64,000 bases of DNA. Origin: Isochrysis galbana. Lineage: Eukaryota; Haptophyta; Isochrysidales; Isochrysidaceae. The stretch spans positions 4,630,557-4,694,556 of the forward strand of contig CM030933.1 in assembly GCA_018136815.1 (NCBI GenBank), given 5' to 3'. The notes beneath the pieces are model-generated. The model saw only the letters and a list, made by a program, of their open reading frames with translations. It was not told the DNA's origin and searched no databases. Positions 31,604 to 40,591 of this stretch are shown one piece after another. The number at the start of each line of letters is the position of its first letter. Positions within the stretch are counted from its first letter, which is position 1. A program made the translations under genes and the position numbers.

Positions 31604-32458
31604 TCAATAGCTCGTTCGACACGCGGCCCGTGGCGTGCTAGTGCTCACTCACCCTCGCTCTCCTTATTCTCATCCCTCGGCCGCGCGCACAAGCCCACAC
31701 CCCACATCCTCGCAGCAGCAAAAGCAAGGCTGCGTGAGTCCGTGCCTTTGCGCTCGCGTTCAAGCAGACACTGCAACCGCACAAGCCCAGCATCGCCATG
31801 GCCAACAATAGACGGCACGCACGGCACGTGGCTGACAGCGCAACGGGCAGGAGCAGCCGCCACAAAAACAGCGACACGTTACACCCCACTGCCACCAACA
31901 TGGGTAATCACGATCGCTGCCTCTCCACACGGTCTACAAGCGCCCACGCCACGTCCCGTTGGGTGCAGTCAGCTCGGCTCCGCGCATGCGCCTAGCTGCC
32001 GTACGCTCAGAGCGGCCGGAACCTCCCAGGCGTCTGGTGCACGTGCGGCCTCCCTTGCGTGCCGGGCCGTCAATGGCCTGAGCTGTGCCAGTCGCGTGCC
32101 ACCGGCCAACTTGCATCCTTGATAGGCACGACGCGTGGTGCGCAAAACGCCCACCTTCTCGAGCCAGCTATAGCGCCTCGCTCGCCTTGGGCGCGGCGGC
32201 CGTGGCCCAGACGTTGCCACGGTGCAGGTCGGCTCGCGGTTGTCGAGCGCCGAATGCTCTTGGGCTGAGAGCGGGAGCATGTTTTGCTGGACGCCTCACT
32301 GAGGGTGAACGCTGCGAAGCGGCGCCACGCACGGCAGGCTGCCAACACGCCGACCAGGCGCCGGCAGGACAGCACTGAGTTCGGGCCTACACCGGGCAGC
32401 CGGCTCGTCTTCCCACGGGCGAGGTCGGAAGGCGGCACGGGGCGCGCGCCCGCCTCCC
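31604..32458. other. Intergenic, no gene seen
   Basis: Between the LINE target duplication and the STRAP stop codon. ORFs here are short, overlap on both strands and show no motifs. Confidence 0.5.
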
Positions 32459-33184
32459 CTACTCCCCGGCTGTGGCGGCGTCGGCAGACTCCTCAGCAGA
32501 GCCCTCCGGCTGGATGCCGTTTCCCGAGCCGTAGTTCCAGAAGCGGATGGTGCCATCGTCGCCGGCCGAGGCGTACGCGCGGCCGTCGGGCGTGAAGCGC
32601 ACGCCGTAGACGGGCCCATGGTGCCCCTTGTTGCACGCGAGCTCCTCCCCAGTCTCAAAGTCGTGCTGGTAGACCCAGAAGTTGCCGCCGCCCGCGACAA
32701 ACGCCTTGCGGTTCGGGTGGAGCGAGGCGGAGTTGACGCCGTACCCATTGGCCTCAATCACGTTGAGCGTGAAGCGCTTGAGGCACTGCCAGGAGGTGAG
32801 GTCCCAAAAGGATACCTCGGTGCCGGCGGCCACCGTCATCATCGTCCCATCGGCCGTGAGCTCGACCGAGTTGACGTGGCCGCCGAACCCAATCTCCCTA
32901 ATGGTGTTTGCGCTCCGCAGGTCCCATATCCGCATCGTCTTGTCCTCGCCCGCGGAGAGCACCGTGTTCTTGTCTCCGACGTACCGCACGACCTTGACGC
33001 ATGCCGTGTGCCCGTGCAGCAGCCGGGGCTCGGCGGGTGCGCCGCCCATCAGGTCGAAGAGCCGGAGTGTCTTCTCCTTGCCGCCCGTCACAAACGCGCT
33101 CGAGTCCGGCGCCCAGTCGGCACACCGTACAATGTGCTTGTGCGGCAGCGAGTGCAGCTCGTCGCCCGTGAGCGCGTCCCAGAC
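32459..33184 (-). CDS. STRAP: STRAP-like WD40 protein, C-terminal exon (5' part missing at gap)
   Basis: STRAP/UNRIP is a seven-bladed WD40 protein of the SMN complex and of cap-dependent translation and TGF-beta signalling in animals. This 241-codon exon begins after an AG acceptor (33186-33185) with VWDALTGDELHSLPHKHIV. It continues through FVTGGKEKTLRLFDL, LSAGEDKTMRIWDL, VNSASLHPNRKAFVAGG, KGHHGPVYGVRFTPDGRAYA and SAGDDGTIRFWNYGSG, a WD-repeat order and loop pattern that matches STRAP closely. About 80-90 N-terminal residues are missing. No matching exon is recognisable in 33188-33477, so they probably lie in or beyond the assembly gap. The C-terminal tail after the last blade is short and acidic. 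Confidence 0.88.
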   Translation of the reverse strand, partial: VWDALTGDELHSLPHKHIVRCADWAPDSSAFVTGGKEKTLRLFDLMGGAPAEPRLLHGHTACVKVVRYVGDKNTVLSAGEDKTMRIWDLRSANTIREIGFGGHVNSVELTADGTMMTVAAGTEVSFWDLTSWQCLKRFTLNVIEANGYGVNSASLHPNRKAFVAGGGNFWVYQHDFETGEELACNKGHHGPVYGVRFTPDGRAYASAGDDGTIRFWNYGSGNGIQPEGSAEESADAATAGE

Positions 33185-33477
33185 CTGGGATGGGACGGGC
33201 ACGGAGGAGGCGTGGGCGGCGCGCCAGGCGGCTGGGGGCGGGGAGGCGCGAGCGCCATCGGGAGGAGCAGAAGGCATGTGAGCACTCGCCGCCGCCCACG
33301 CGATGCGCACACATCAGCGCCGGCTCCGGTGGGAGCACGGGACAGAGCTCCGCGAGGGGCGAAGACCCTTCCCGCCTCTGCCACTCCACCCACGATCGCA
33401 ACGAGCGAGGCCGAAAACAAGCCTCTGCCTCAGCCTCACCCTTGCCGGGCGAAGCTCGCGGCGCGCCGCCCTCCCTC

Positions 33478-33577
33478 NNNNNNNNNNNNNNNNNNNNNNN
33501 NNNNNNNNNNNNNNNNNNNNNNNNNNNNNNNNNNNNNNNNNNNNNNNNNNNNNNNNNNNNNNNNNNNNNNNNNNNNN
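33478..33577. other. Assembly gap (100 N)
   Basis: Exactly 100 N, the conventional size for a gap of unknown length. It interrupts the 5' part of the STRAP gene on the left and the 5' LTR of the plus-strand retrotransposon on the right, so the two sides need not be neighbours in the genome. Confidence 0.99.
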
Positions 33578-33858
33578 GCGCTCACACTTACAATTGAACA
33601 GTTCCCCGTGTTGCCACTGACGCACAAGACACACAGATTCGGATTCCCCATGGTCTCAAGTCCAGGTTTGCAGGTTTTGGTCTCGAAATTTGCGATTCGA
33701 ATTTTGTTTTTGCTGTTACTATAATTGTTGGCTCGTTTAGGGTAATAAACCGGCATGACTTCGACTTCTCGTTCTGCAGTCGCTCTGCGAGACTCTCTCT
33801 CTCTCTCTCTCTCTCTCTCCGTCCGCCTCTCCTCGGCCGACGGCAAGAAGATTCGTCC
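33578..33858 (+). repeat. 5' LTR of plus-strand element (truncated by gap)
   Basis: Identical to 44550-44830 except for one base. It contains a (CT)n tract near 33795 and an ATG at 33755 in frame with gag. The first 54 bases of the LTR are missing at the gap. The shared end is ATTCGTCC. No obvious tRNA primer-binding site starting TGG follows. Confidence 0.9.
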
Positions 33859-33928
33859 GTCGACGTACTCGTACCCCAAACGTAACTTCGTTCCACCTCC
33901 GACCGCCACCGTCGGCGCCGCCCAAATC

Positions 33929-36040
33929 ATGGACCAACAAGTCCAGATCGAGGCTCTCCGCGGCGCTGTCGACCGCCTTGAGTCCTCTACCCTCCAAGCC
34001 GCCCAACGCCACGAAGAATTTCAGCGGGAGGTGGGGTCTACCTTCAACACGATACTCAACATTCTACAGGGCCAAGCGGGCACCACGACTTCGTCTCGAG
34101 TCGAAACTTCGCCACCGCTTGTGGAAGAAGGAGACAACTCCATTGGTGCTCCTCAGGCCTCGGTGAAGTTCCCTTCTCAACCTTTGCCCGCCGCGCCGTC
34201 CTCCATTCTACCGAATTCGATTTCCGATCCCGGACCCAATACGCCTGTTCCTGTCCCGTCTGCCAAGCCTGTTTCTGATCCCCAACCTCCACCCACCGTC
34301 GCGGGCCTCCGTTCGCTTCCAAATCCGGCGGCTCGGCGCCATCCCGTCGATCCAAGCCTCGCCGGTGATGTTTCTGAGCGAGAGGTCATCCTAGCCTCGT
34401 GGAACCAACTGTTTAAGGATGCCGCCTACGAGGTAGCCTCTCTCTACAGGAAGTCCGACGATTTCGAGCTCATCCACGCCATTCTCAACGGCGGCCTCTC
34501 TCGAGCCGGCAATGTTTGGCACTACCGCGTGTTTTTCGAGAAGGAGCACGTGACCAAGTGGGCTCGGAGCCGCTTCTTCCTCGACCGCACCCTCCATCAC
34601 CAAGTCCGAATGGGCAAAGAGCTTTCCGAGATCAAGTTCCCGAAGGGCCTGGCCTCGGACAACGTCCAGACAGCGGCCACCTCCTGGAATGATTTTCGTC
34701 TGTCCTTCATCAAGCCGCTCGAGCGCGCCCTCTCGCTCGGCTGCGACCACCGTGAAATCTTTACATCCTTGCTAGCGGCCGCCAACTTGTGCACCACCGG
34801 CAACCAAAGGATCTACGCCTTCCTCCTCGATCTCGCCGAAGACCCGGTCCTCTCTCTCAACCCCGCGCTGGCCTGCGACGTGCTTCTCCGCAAGTGCGAC
34901 GCCACCTTCGCGGCCAACGTGCCCGGCTTCGCCAAAGACTCCGCCTCCATGGAGTGGGACAGGCTCGTAGCCCGTGAAGCCGGCTCCGATCTCTTAGAGT
35001 TATCCAAGAATTTGGTGCGCGCGTACGTCCGCAAGATGGGTGACGCGAAGGTGGATGCCACGACGGTCTGGGACCACCCAAACATGTCGCACGATATCAA
35101 TCAACGATTCGAGTCCATCATCCGGAACGACAAGGTCGACGCGGCTCGCGGCGTGGATAACGCGACCAAGTTTGGCGAGTGTCTTGCAAAGACTCGCTTC
35201 CGCGTCGAGAACCACGAGCTCCCTCGCTCGGCCCTTTCGTGCGTCAACCTCTGCCAGCGCTACCTGAGCCCGTACGAACAAGCCCGTGCTAGCCAACAAC
35301 AGACGTCGGTCGCGGTCGCCGCCGTGACGCCGCCGGCGACTACTTCCAAGTCCACCAAGACCGCCAAGGTTGCTAAGGCTGCCTCTAACCCCGCGGACAC
35401 TACGGCTTCGATGGTCGCCGCCGTCCAAGCAGCGGTGGCCGAGGCATTAAAATCGCAAAACAACAACTCGAACCGCAAGGCGATTGGCGCTGACAATCGT
35501 CGGGCTCCGCCTCCGCCTACGAATTACTCCGCATCGTCTCCGTTACCGGACGCACTTCTTGACCGTCCTCTCGGCAAAAGCACGTCTTCTCGTCGCCAAT
35601 GTGATCCCCCTCCGAACGGCCTTGGGCTTCCGGCCGATTCGGGCCTCTCGGAATGGGATCCAGCTAGCTGGTCTCGAGCACGAGCCCGTTTCTGGCAAAT
35701 TTCTCGTTACGCGGGTCACCCGGCCCTTCGCGCTGCGCTCACGCGCTGCCGTCCCTCGGATGCCACCATGACGGCGCCGCGTCTCGACGACTTAGACCGC
35801 GACGTCAAGGAGTGGACCGACGCCAACGGCTGCGCGTACTGCGCCTTTCGTCCCCGGGCTCCATCTGGTACGCCCGAAGCAGACCTGTGGAAGTATGGCA
35901 CGGGCGACGGAGCTCATAACCCCGTCGTTTGCCAACCGTACATTCGTTTTCTCTGCGAAGGTGGCAGTGGCGAGTGTGGTAACGACCCAGAAGTCCACCG
36001 CCGCCTCCGCACGATGGTTGTTCTCCGTCCGGCCCAGTAG
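33929..36040 (+). CDS. gag: Gag polyprotein, plus-strand element
   Basis: 703 residues from MDQQVQIEALRGAVD at 33929, the first ATG after the LTR. The frame is open back to an ATG inside the LTR at 33755, so an N-terminally longer Gag is possible. The N-terminus has a short coiled-coil-like segment and then a Pro/Ser linker. The capsid-like region (about 150-480) shares KAAASWDGFR-like and CDVLLRKCDATFA blocks with the Gag of the minus-strand family. The C-terminal 75 residues carry NGCAYCAFRP, YGTGDGAHNP and CQPYIRFLCEG, the same noncanonical Cys block. It ends CAG TAG at 36038-36040, and the frame continues open into pol. Confidence 0.88.
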   Translation: MDQQVQIEALRGAVDRLESSTLQAAQRHEEFQREVGSTFNTILNILQGQAGTTTSSRVETSPPLVEEGDNSIGAPQASVKFPSQPLPAAPSSILPNSISDPGPNTPVPVPSAKPVSDPQPPPTVAGLRSLPNPAARRHPVDPSLAGDVSEREVILASWNQLFKDAAYEVASLYRKSDDFELIHAILNGGLSRAGNVWHYRVFFEKEHVTKWARSRFFLDRTLHHQVRMGKELSEIKFPKGLASDNVQTAATSWNDFRLSFIKPLERALSLGCDHREIFTSLLAAANLCTTGNQRIYAFLLDLAEDPVLSLNPALACDVLLRKCDATFAANVPGFAKDSASMEWDRLVAREAGSDLLELSKNLVRAYVRKMGDAKVDATTVWDHPNMSHDINQRFESIIRNDKVDAARGVDNATKFGECLAKTRFRVENHELPRSALSCVNLCQRYLSPYEQARASQQQTSVAVAAVTPPATTSKSTKTAKVAKAASNPADTTASMVAAVQAAVAEALKSQNNNSNRKAIGADNRRAPPPPTNYSASSPLPDALLDRPLGKSTSSRRQCDPPPNGLGLPADSGLSEWDPASWSRARARFWQISRYAGHPALRAALTRCRPSDATMTAPRLDDLDRDVKEWTDANGCAYCAFRPRAPSGTPEADLWKYGTGDGAHNPVVCQPYIRFLCEGGSGECGNDPEVHRRLRTMVVLRPAQ

Positions 36041-39000
36041 GTCGCCGGCGGGGCCCACGTCCGCGCTGTCACCCCGCTACCAGTCCAGGGTAGTGGGCCT
36101 GAACGCCACCCACCAAAAGATCGTATTATGCTACGGCCGAGTACTTCTACGGCCTCCAACCAGTACCCTAAGATTCCGCAAGTTCCAGACAAGCCCTTCC
36201 ACCTCCACCCCCCTCTTTCTCCTGCCTCCTCGCCGATTACCCCTATTTCTCCCAATGCCGATAATTCCATCCTGGTTCTCGATATCACGCACGAGTCCTC
36301 CAAACCAAGTCAACCGTCCCCGCCTCTCTATCAACTCAAGCCGCTGAACCGCTACCCCACGCCACTCCCCAAGCATCAACAGTCCAAGACCTCACGGTCT
36401 GCGAAAATTCAGCCGCCGCAGGCCCAATCCAACCTTCAATCTCTCAAATCAAATTTCGCATGTCCGAGCCACAAAACGTCTCCCGAGTACGAGTCCGAGT
36501 CCAAGTCACGTTCAGAATTGCCCTCTTCGTCTTACGCCACCGCGCGCCCATCTACGAGTCTGAGCCCAGTCCAGTCATCACCGGTATCACCAGTCTCCAT
36601 CGCTACGACGATGGAGGCGCAGTTCTCCGGTTCTTCCCCACTTTCTTTCGAGTCCGAGTCCAAGCCTGTTTTGAGCAAACCCCGTTCTGAGCCATCCGAG
36701 TCCGAGTCCGAGTCCGAGTTTACAATGTCACCGAGCCCTACCACGCGGTCGACCGCAGGATTAACGGAGCTCCAGCCACCCACTGAGCCTCCGACGACCA
36801 CTCCTTCCGAGGGAGTGTTCACCTTCGGTCCTCCACGCCCCGAGTCTGAGTCATTTGGAATCTCCGGTCACGTCCAGAATTCCAACCACACCCGAGCCCC
36901 GTTTCACGAGCCACCGCGTATCGAGTCCAAACACAAGCTGACGCCGAAGCCCTCGACGACAGCCACTGTGTCCTTATCCCAGCCACCGTTTCGAGTCTCG
37001 CCGCAGCCGGCCTGCCACTCCAGCAAGCTGCACGCCGCCGAGCCGATCCCTTCCGTTTCCGTTCCGAGTCCGAGTCCAATCGCACAAGACAATGCATCCC
37101 GAGCCCGCGTAATCAAGCCCGTCACCGAGTCCGAGATTACGGCCGCACCGAGCCAACCGGTGCTGGCCACCGTGCCCCTATCGTCATCACAAGCTTCAGC
37201 CTCGTCCTCACCGACGGTTGCGACGCCAGGGGGCTTCACCTTTGGGCCGGCACCGTCCGTTCCCATTTCGAAAGTGAGCCCTGTTTTCAGTGCCCAGCAC
37301 GCCAGAAACGACGAGTCCGAGTCCGAGTACCAATTAACGTCACCGCGGAGTCTGCGGTCGACCACCGGCGTTCCCACGCCACCCCATCAACCGAGAGCCA
37401 TGGAGGAGCTGGCACAGCCGTCTCCTAGCCCCTCTGAAGTCGCCGAGTCTTCCGAATTCGAGTCTGAATCCACCGTAATTTCAGCGGTCCATCCACCCGC
37501 TAGCCCGAGCCAAGTCCTCCGAAGAATGCTTCGCATTGCAGAACCTCTTCGGCCACCACCCACGCCAGCCGCTGCCGCAGAGCCACCACCCTGGCCTCAG
37601 CCTTCCCCGCAGCCGGCTTCTACGACAGCCACGTCCCTTCTTTCGCCGGCGCCGACCCCGCCGACGACAGATTGCAACGAAGTCGATGCCTGGCCCGATT
37701 CCTCTCCCGACGTGACCATGGAGAGTGACCACAACTCCCTTGCACGTCGAGGAACGGCCGCCTCCCAAACCGAGCTTCTACGCCCATTGAGCCAGCCCAA
37801 CCGAGTCTCTAAGCCATGTCCTTCATGTCTCTCACCGGTGGTCTCGCGGCCGCGGCGTCCGTCGCCGCAATCCGACACCCCACTTCTCCGAGTTTCTTCG
37901 TCAATCCCGTCCTCTGAGCCCGTCTCCACGTCGTCGATATCCGAGTCTTCTTCTATTCGTCCTACGTCGCCGCGGCCACCGGTCGCAGCCTCCAAGCACT
38001 GCCTGCCTCTCGATACCACTGCCACCGCCATCATGCGCGTGGCAGCGATCAATGCGTCCGCGATCCAGTCCTTCGATTCCTCTCGAAACAACTCCGATGT
38101 CGGCACCCGCGATGATACCCCGTCACCCGCTCTCCACGCTCTCGCCTCTCTTCGTGCACGAGCGAGCGGCTCTGCGGTGGTATTACCTCGGCACCTCACG
38201 GAGGCAGCCCAAGAGCTCCGCCGGCCGCGCAGTGGCACCTTAGCCTCGCCTGCCGCCGCGCTACCCAAGCACTTCGATGAGCTTTGCGCTGAGCTCACGA
38301 AGACAAGTCAACAAGTCCAAGACGGGCTGACTTCTGGCTGTCACGCCCCACGAGTTCTCGTCGTTGGTGAGACTAGCGGCGTCGTCTCCTCCATGTTCCT
38401 ACTCGCCGGAGCTGATGTAGCTACGTGCGATTTGTATCCTTCCGAGATTGACTACGTGCCCCACTTCCAAGGCGACGCGCTTCATGTCCAAAACCTAGGT
38501 TGGGACCTAGTCATCGCCCACCCGCCCTGCACGTACCTCTCCGCCGTCAGCAGTCAATGGCTCTCCCAAGAACCCGGACGTCGTGCCGCTCTTGAGTCGG
38601 CCGCCCGCGTCTTCAAGTCAATGGCCTCCGCCACTGCTCCGTTTGTAGCGGTTGAGAACCCTCGGATGCATGCGGAAGCTCGCCGTTTAGTCGGGGGGTT
38701 GACCCCGACCCAATTCGTCCAACCCTGGGAGCACGGCACTGGACACCAGAAAGCCACCGGGTTGTACCTCACCAAAGGGCTGCCGCCTCTCCAGCCAACC
38801 TGCGTCGTGGATGGCCGTGAGTCGGCCATGGCTAACCTCTCTCCTTCACCGCACCGTGGCGCCCTTCGCAGCCGCACCTACGTCGGTGTAGCTGGAGCGA
38901 TGGCGACCCATTGGATGCCTGTTCTTCTTCGACATTTGAGCCAACAGGGAGACCAGCCATCGACGAAGAAACTGTCCGCGTTGGAGCTACTCGCTTGCGC

Positions 39001-40591
39001 GCGGCGCAGCCTATCGGACCGGCCTTCCCTTAGCTCGACTGAGGCTACCGCATACGAGCCGTGGTCGGCTCTTCATCGTTATGAGAGGGGGAGGGAATCT
39101 AGTGAAGTTTCTTCCGACCCCGTTGTTTCCCGTCCAGCTACTCCCGAGTCAGACAACCACGAAGACCAAAAAGAAACCCACGATAACCACGACAACGACA
39201 CGCCACTCTACGCCTCCGAATCTACTCTCCACGACCCATTCTCTCCATGGACCGCCCCGCCTCCGGCACGCGCGAGCTCGCCGCGTCCGACGACGCCGAC
39301 GACTCTCCGGAAGCGGCGCCAACAATGGCAATCATTCGGAGTGAACGGGGACCAGAAATGGTCCAACGTCACGCTCGAAACCGCTGACGAAATAAGAGCG
39401 CAAGCTCTAGCCGGACGAGGCGCCGACGAGGAATCCGACCTCGCCGCTGCCGTCCGAGCGCCGATCGAGTTCGTGGAAGCCAAAGGCATCCGCGCCGAAG
39501 AGCTAGCCTCATTAGTTCGAAGACCCAAGACAGAAGCCCAAGCTCGTCTCGAGAAAGACTGGGAAAAGATGTCCAACCACCCGAGGCACCCCACCGACAA
39601 GAGAGGCCTGGGATACACTAGTCCCAAGCTATCACCCTGCACCGCTACCAACGAGGACGACGCCTCTAGACCCTCTGCCACGATAGCGGCAGTCGGATTA
39701 CCCGAAGAGACGACGATCACCATGACGACGAATTCACCCGAGCAACCACGCTGTCGACCAACCCCGTCCCCGTCCGACACCATCGCACACGTGACCGCGC
39801 ACCGACCGGATAGCGTCGTGGATACCCTACCATCTGCCTACCCAAGGCATTGCCTATATGTTCGAGACCTAGTGGTCTGCCGCTCCGGCGAGGCTACCGG
39901 CAAAGAAGGAGTTATCTTAGCCGACTCCGCTCTCACGGTCAACAGCACACTCGCTGACACCGGAGCTGGCCCGTCGGTCGTGACCACTTCCCTCTTGTCC
40001 AGCCTACCCAAAGACGCATGCGTCGAGCGGCTGCCACAAGCCGTAGTGACACCGCTTCACGGTCCGGACGGCCTGCCTCTTATCACGCGAGGCAAGGCTC
40101 GAATCGTCTTCTCCGTCGGTGGATTTCTCTTTCGTCATACGTTCATGGTGATTGAAGGCAACCCGATGCTGCTGCTCGGGAACGACTTCTTAGCCACGCA
40201 CGCCGCTTCGATTCAGCTCGCCTCCGACAGCGCGGACGGCTCTATCACCCTCGGTGCTCCATCCACGGTGGCTCCTCTTGAGGTTAATGGCAGTCCAAGC
40301 CCCGACGCTCCGCCGATCTTTCGCGTCTCGACGTCACCGATAGCGGTGGTCCCTGTCAGCATGACTTGTGCACAAGTCTGTCCGACCTCCGCGAACCCAA
40401 TCACGACTGACTTCTTCCGAGGGCCGCAGGCCATCAAAAACGACAACCAGCTAGTCACCGAGCCTCTCTTCAGCACGGCCGATGAGTTTGCCGCCAAAGC
40501 GCCGGCACATCCGAGTACCTCCTATACACCCACGAACCTATCACGATCCCGGCCTATCATCGGGCAACGTTTCACGTCCGAATTCCGCTAG
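36041..40591 (+). CDS. pol: Pol part 1, plus-strand element: disordered linker, methyltransferase-like domain, retropepsin
   Basis: Open in the gag frame from the codon after the amber to 40591; the first ATG is at 36128. About 700 Ser/Pro-rich residues with repeated Glu-Ser runs (36480-37470) come first. The cytosine-5 methyltransferase-like domain is at about 38340-38940: VLVVGETSGVVSSMFLLAG, CDLYPSEIDYVPHF, AHPPCTYLS (38518-38544), AVENPRMHAEA, HGTGHQKATGLYL and RTYVGVAGAMATHWM. The aspartic protease follows with DTGAGPSVV at about 39956 and LLLGNDFL near 40170. The frame then runs out at 40591, while the continuing protein lies one frame back from about 40484 onward. Confidence 0.88.
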   Translation, partial: VAGGAHVRAVTPLPVQGSGPERHPPKDRIMLRPSTSTASNQYPKIPQVPDKPFHLHPPLSPASSPITPISPNADNSILVLDITHESSKPSQPSPPLYQLKPLNRYPTPLPKHQQSKTSRSAKIQPPQAQSNLQSLKSNFACPSHKTSPEYESESKSRSELPSSSYATARPSTSLSPVQSSPVSPVSIATTMEAQFSGSSPLSFESESKPVLSKPRSEPSESESESEFTMSPSPTTRSTAGLTELQPPTEPPTTTPSEGVFTFGPPRPESESFGISGHVQNSNHTRAPFHEPPRIESKHKLTPKPSTTATVSLSQPPFRVSPQPACHSSKLHAAEPIPSVSVPSPSPIAQDNASRARVIKPVTESEITAAPSQPVLATVPLSSSQASASSSPTVATPGGFTFGPAPSVPISKVSPVFSAQHARNDESESEYQLTSPRSLRSTTGVPTPPHQPRAMEELAQPSPSPSEVAESSEFESESTVISAVHPPASPSQVLRRMLRIAEPLRPPPTPAAAAEPPPWPQPSPQPASTTATSLLSPAPTPPTTDCNEVDAWPDSSPDVTMESDHNSLARRGTAASQTELLRPLSQPNRVSKPCPSCLSPVVSRPRRPSPQSDTPLLRVSSSIPSSEPVSTSSISESSSIRPTSPRPPVAASKHCLPLDTTATAIMRVAAINASAIQSFDSSRNNSDVGTRDDTPSPALHALASLRARASGSAVVLPRHLTEAAQELRRPRSGTLASPAAALPKHFDELCAELTKTSQQVQDGLTSGCHAPRVLVVGETSGVVSSMFLLAGADVATCDLYPSEIDYVPHFQGDALHVQNLGWDLVIAHPPCTYLSAVSSQWLSQEPGRRAALESAARVFKSMASATAPFVAVENPRMHAEARRLVGGLTPTQFVQPWEHGTGHQKATGLYLTKGLPPLQPTCVVDGRESAMANLSPSPHRGALRSRTYVGVAGAMATHWMPVLLRHLSQQGDQPSTKKLSALELLACARRSLSDRPSLSSTEATAYEPWSALHRYERGRESSEVSSDPVVSRPATPESDNHEDQKETHDNHDNDTPLYASESTLHDPFSPWTAPPPARASSPRPTTPTTLRKRRQQWQSFGVNGDQKWSNVTLETADEIRAQALAGRGADEESDLAAAVRAPIEFVEAKGIRAEELASLVRRPKTEAQARLEKDWEKMSNHPRHPTDKRGLGYTSPKLSPCTATNEDDASRPSATIAAVGLPEETTITMTTNSPEQPRCRPTPSPSDTIAHVTAHRPDSVVDTLPSAYPRHCLYVRDLVVCRSGEATGKEGVILADSALTVNSTLADTGAGPSVVTTSLLSSLPKDACVERLPQAVVTPLHGPDGLPLITRGKARIVFSVGGFLFRHTFMVIEGNPMLLLGNDFLATHAASIQLASDSADGSITLGAPSTVAPLEVNGSPSPDAPPIFRVSTSPIAVVPVSMTCAQVCPTSANPITTDFFRGPQAIKNDNQLVTEPLFSTADEFAAKAPAHPSTSYTPTNLSRSRPIIGQRFTSEFR

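Noticed and set aside
33188-33477. Upstream STRAP exon, suggested by a GCAAGGTGAGG donor-like site near 33441 on the minus strand
   Set aside because: The translated sequence before the site has no WD40 similarity in the required frame.
33859-33900. tRNA primer-binding site after the 5' LTR
   Set aside because: No TGG-initiated stretch complementary to a known tRNA 3' end is visible after either family's 5' LTR, so I do not annotate one.
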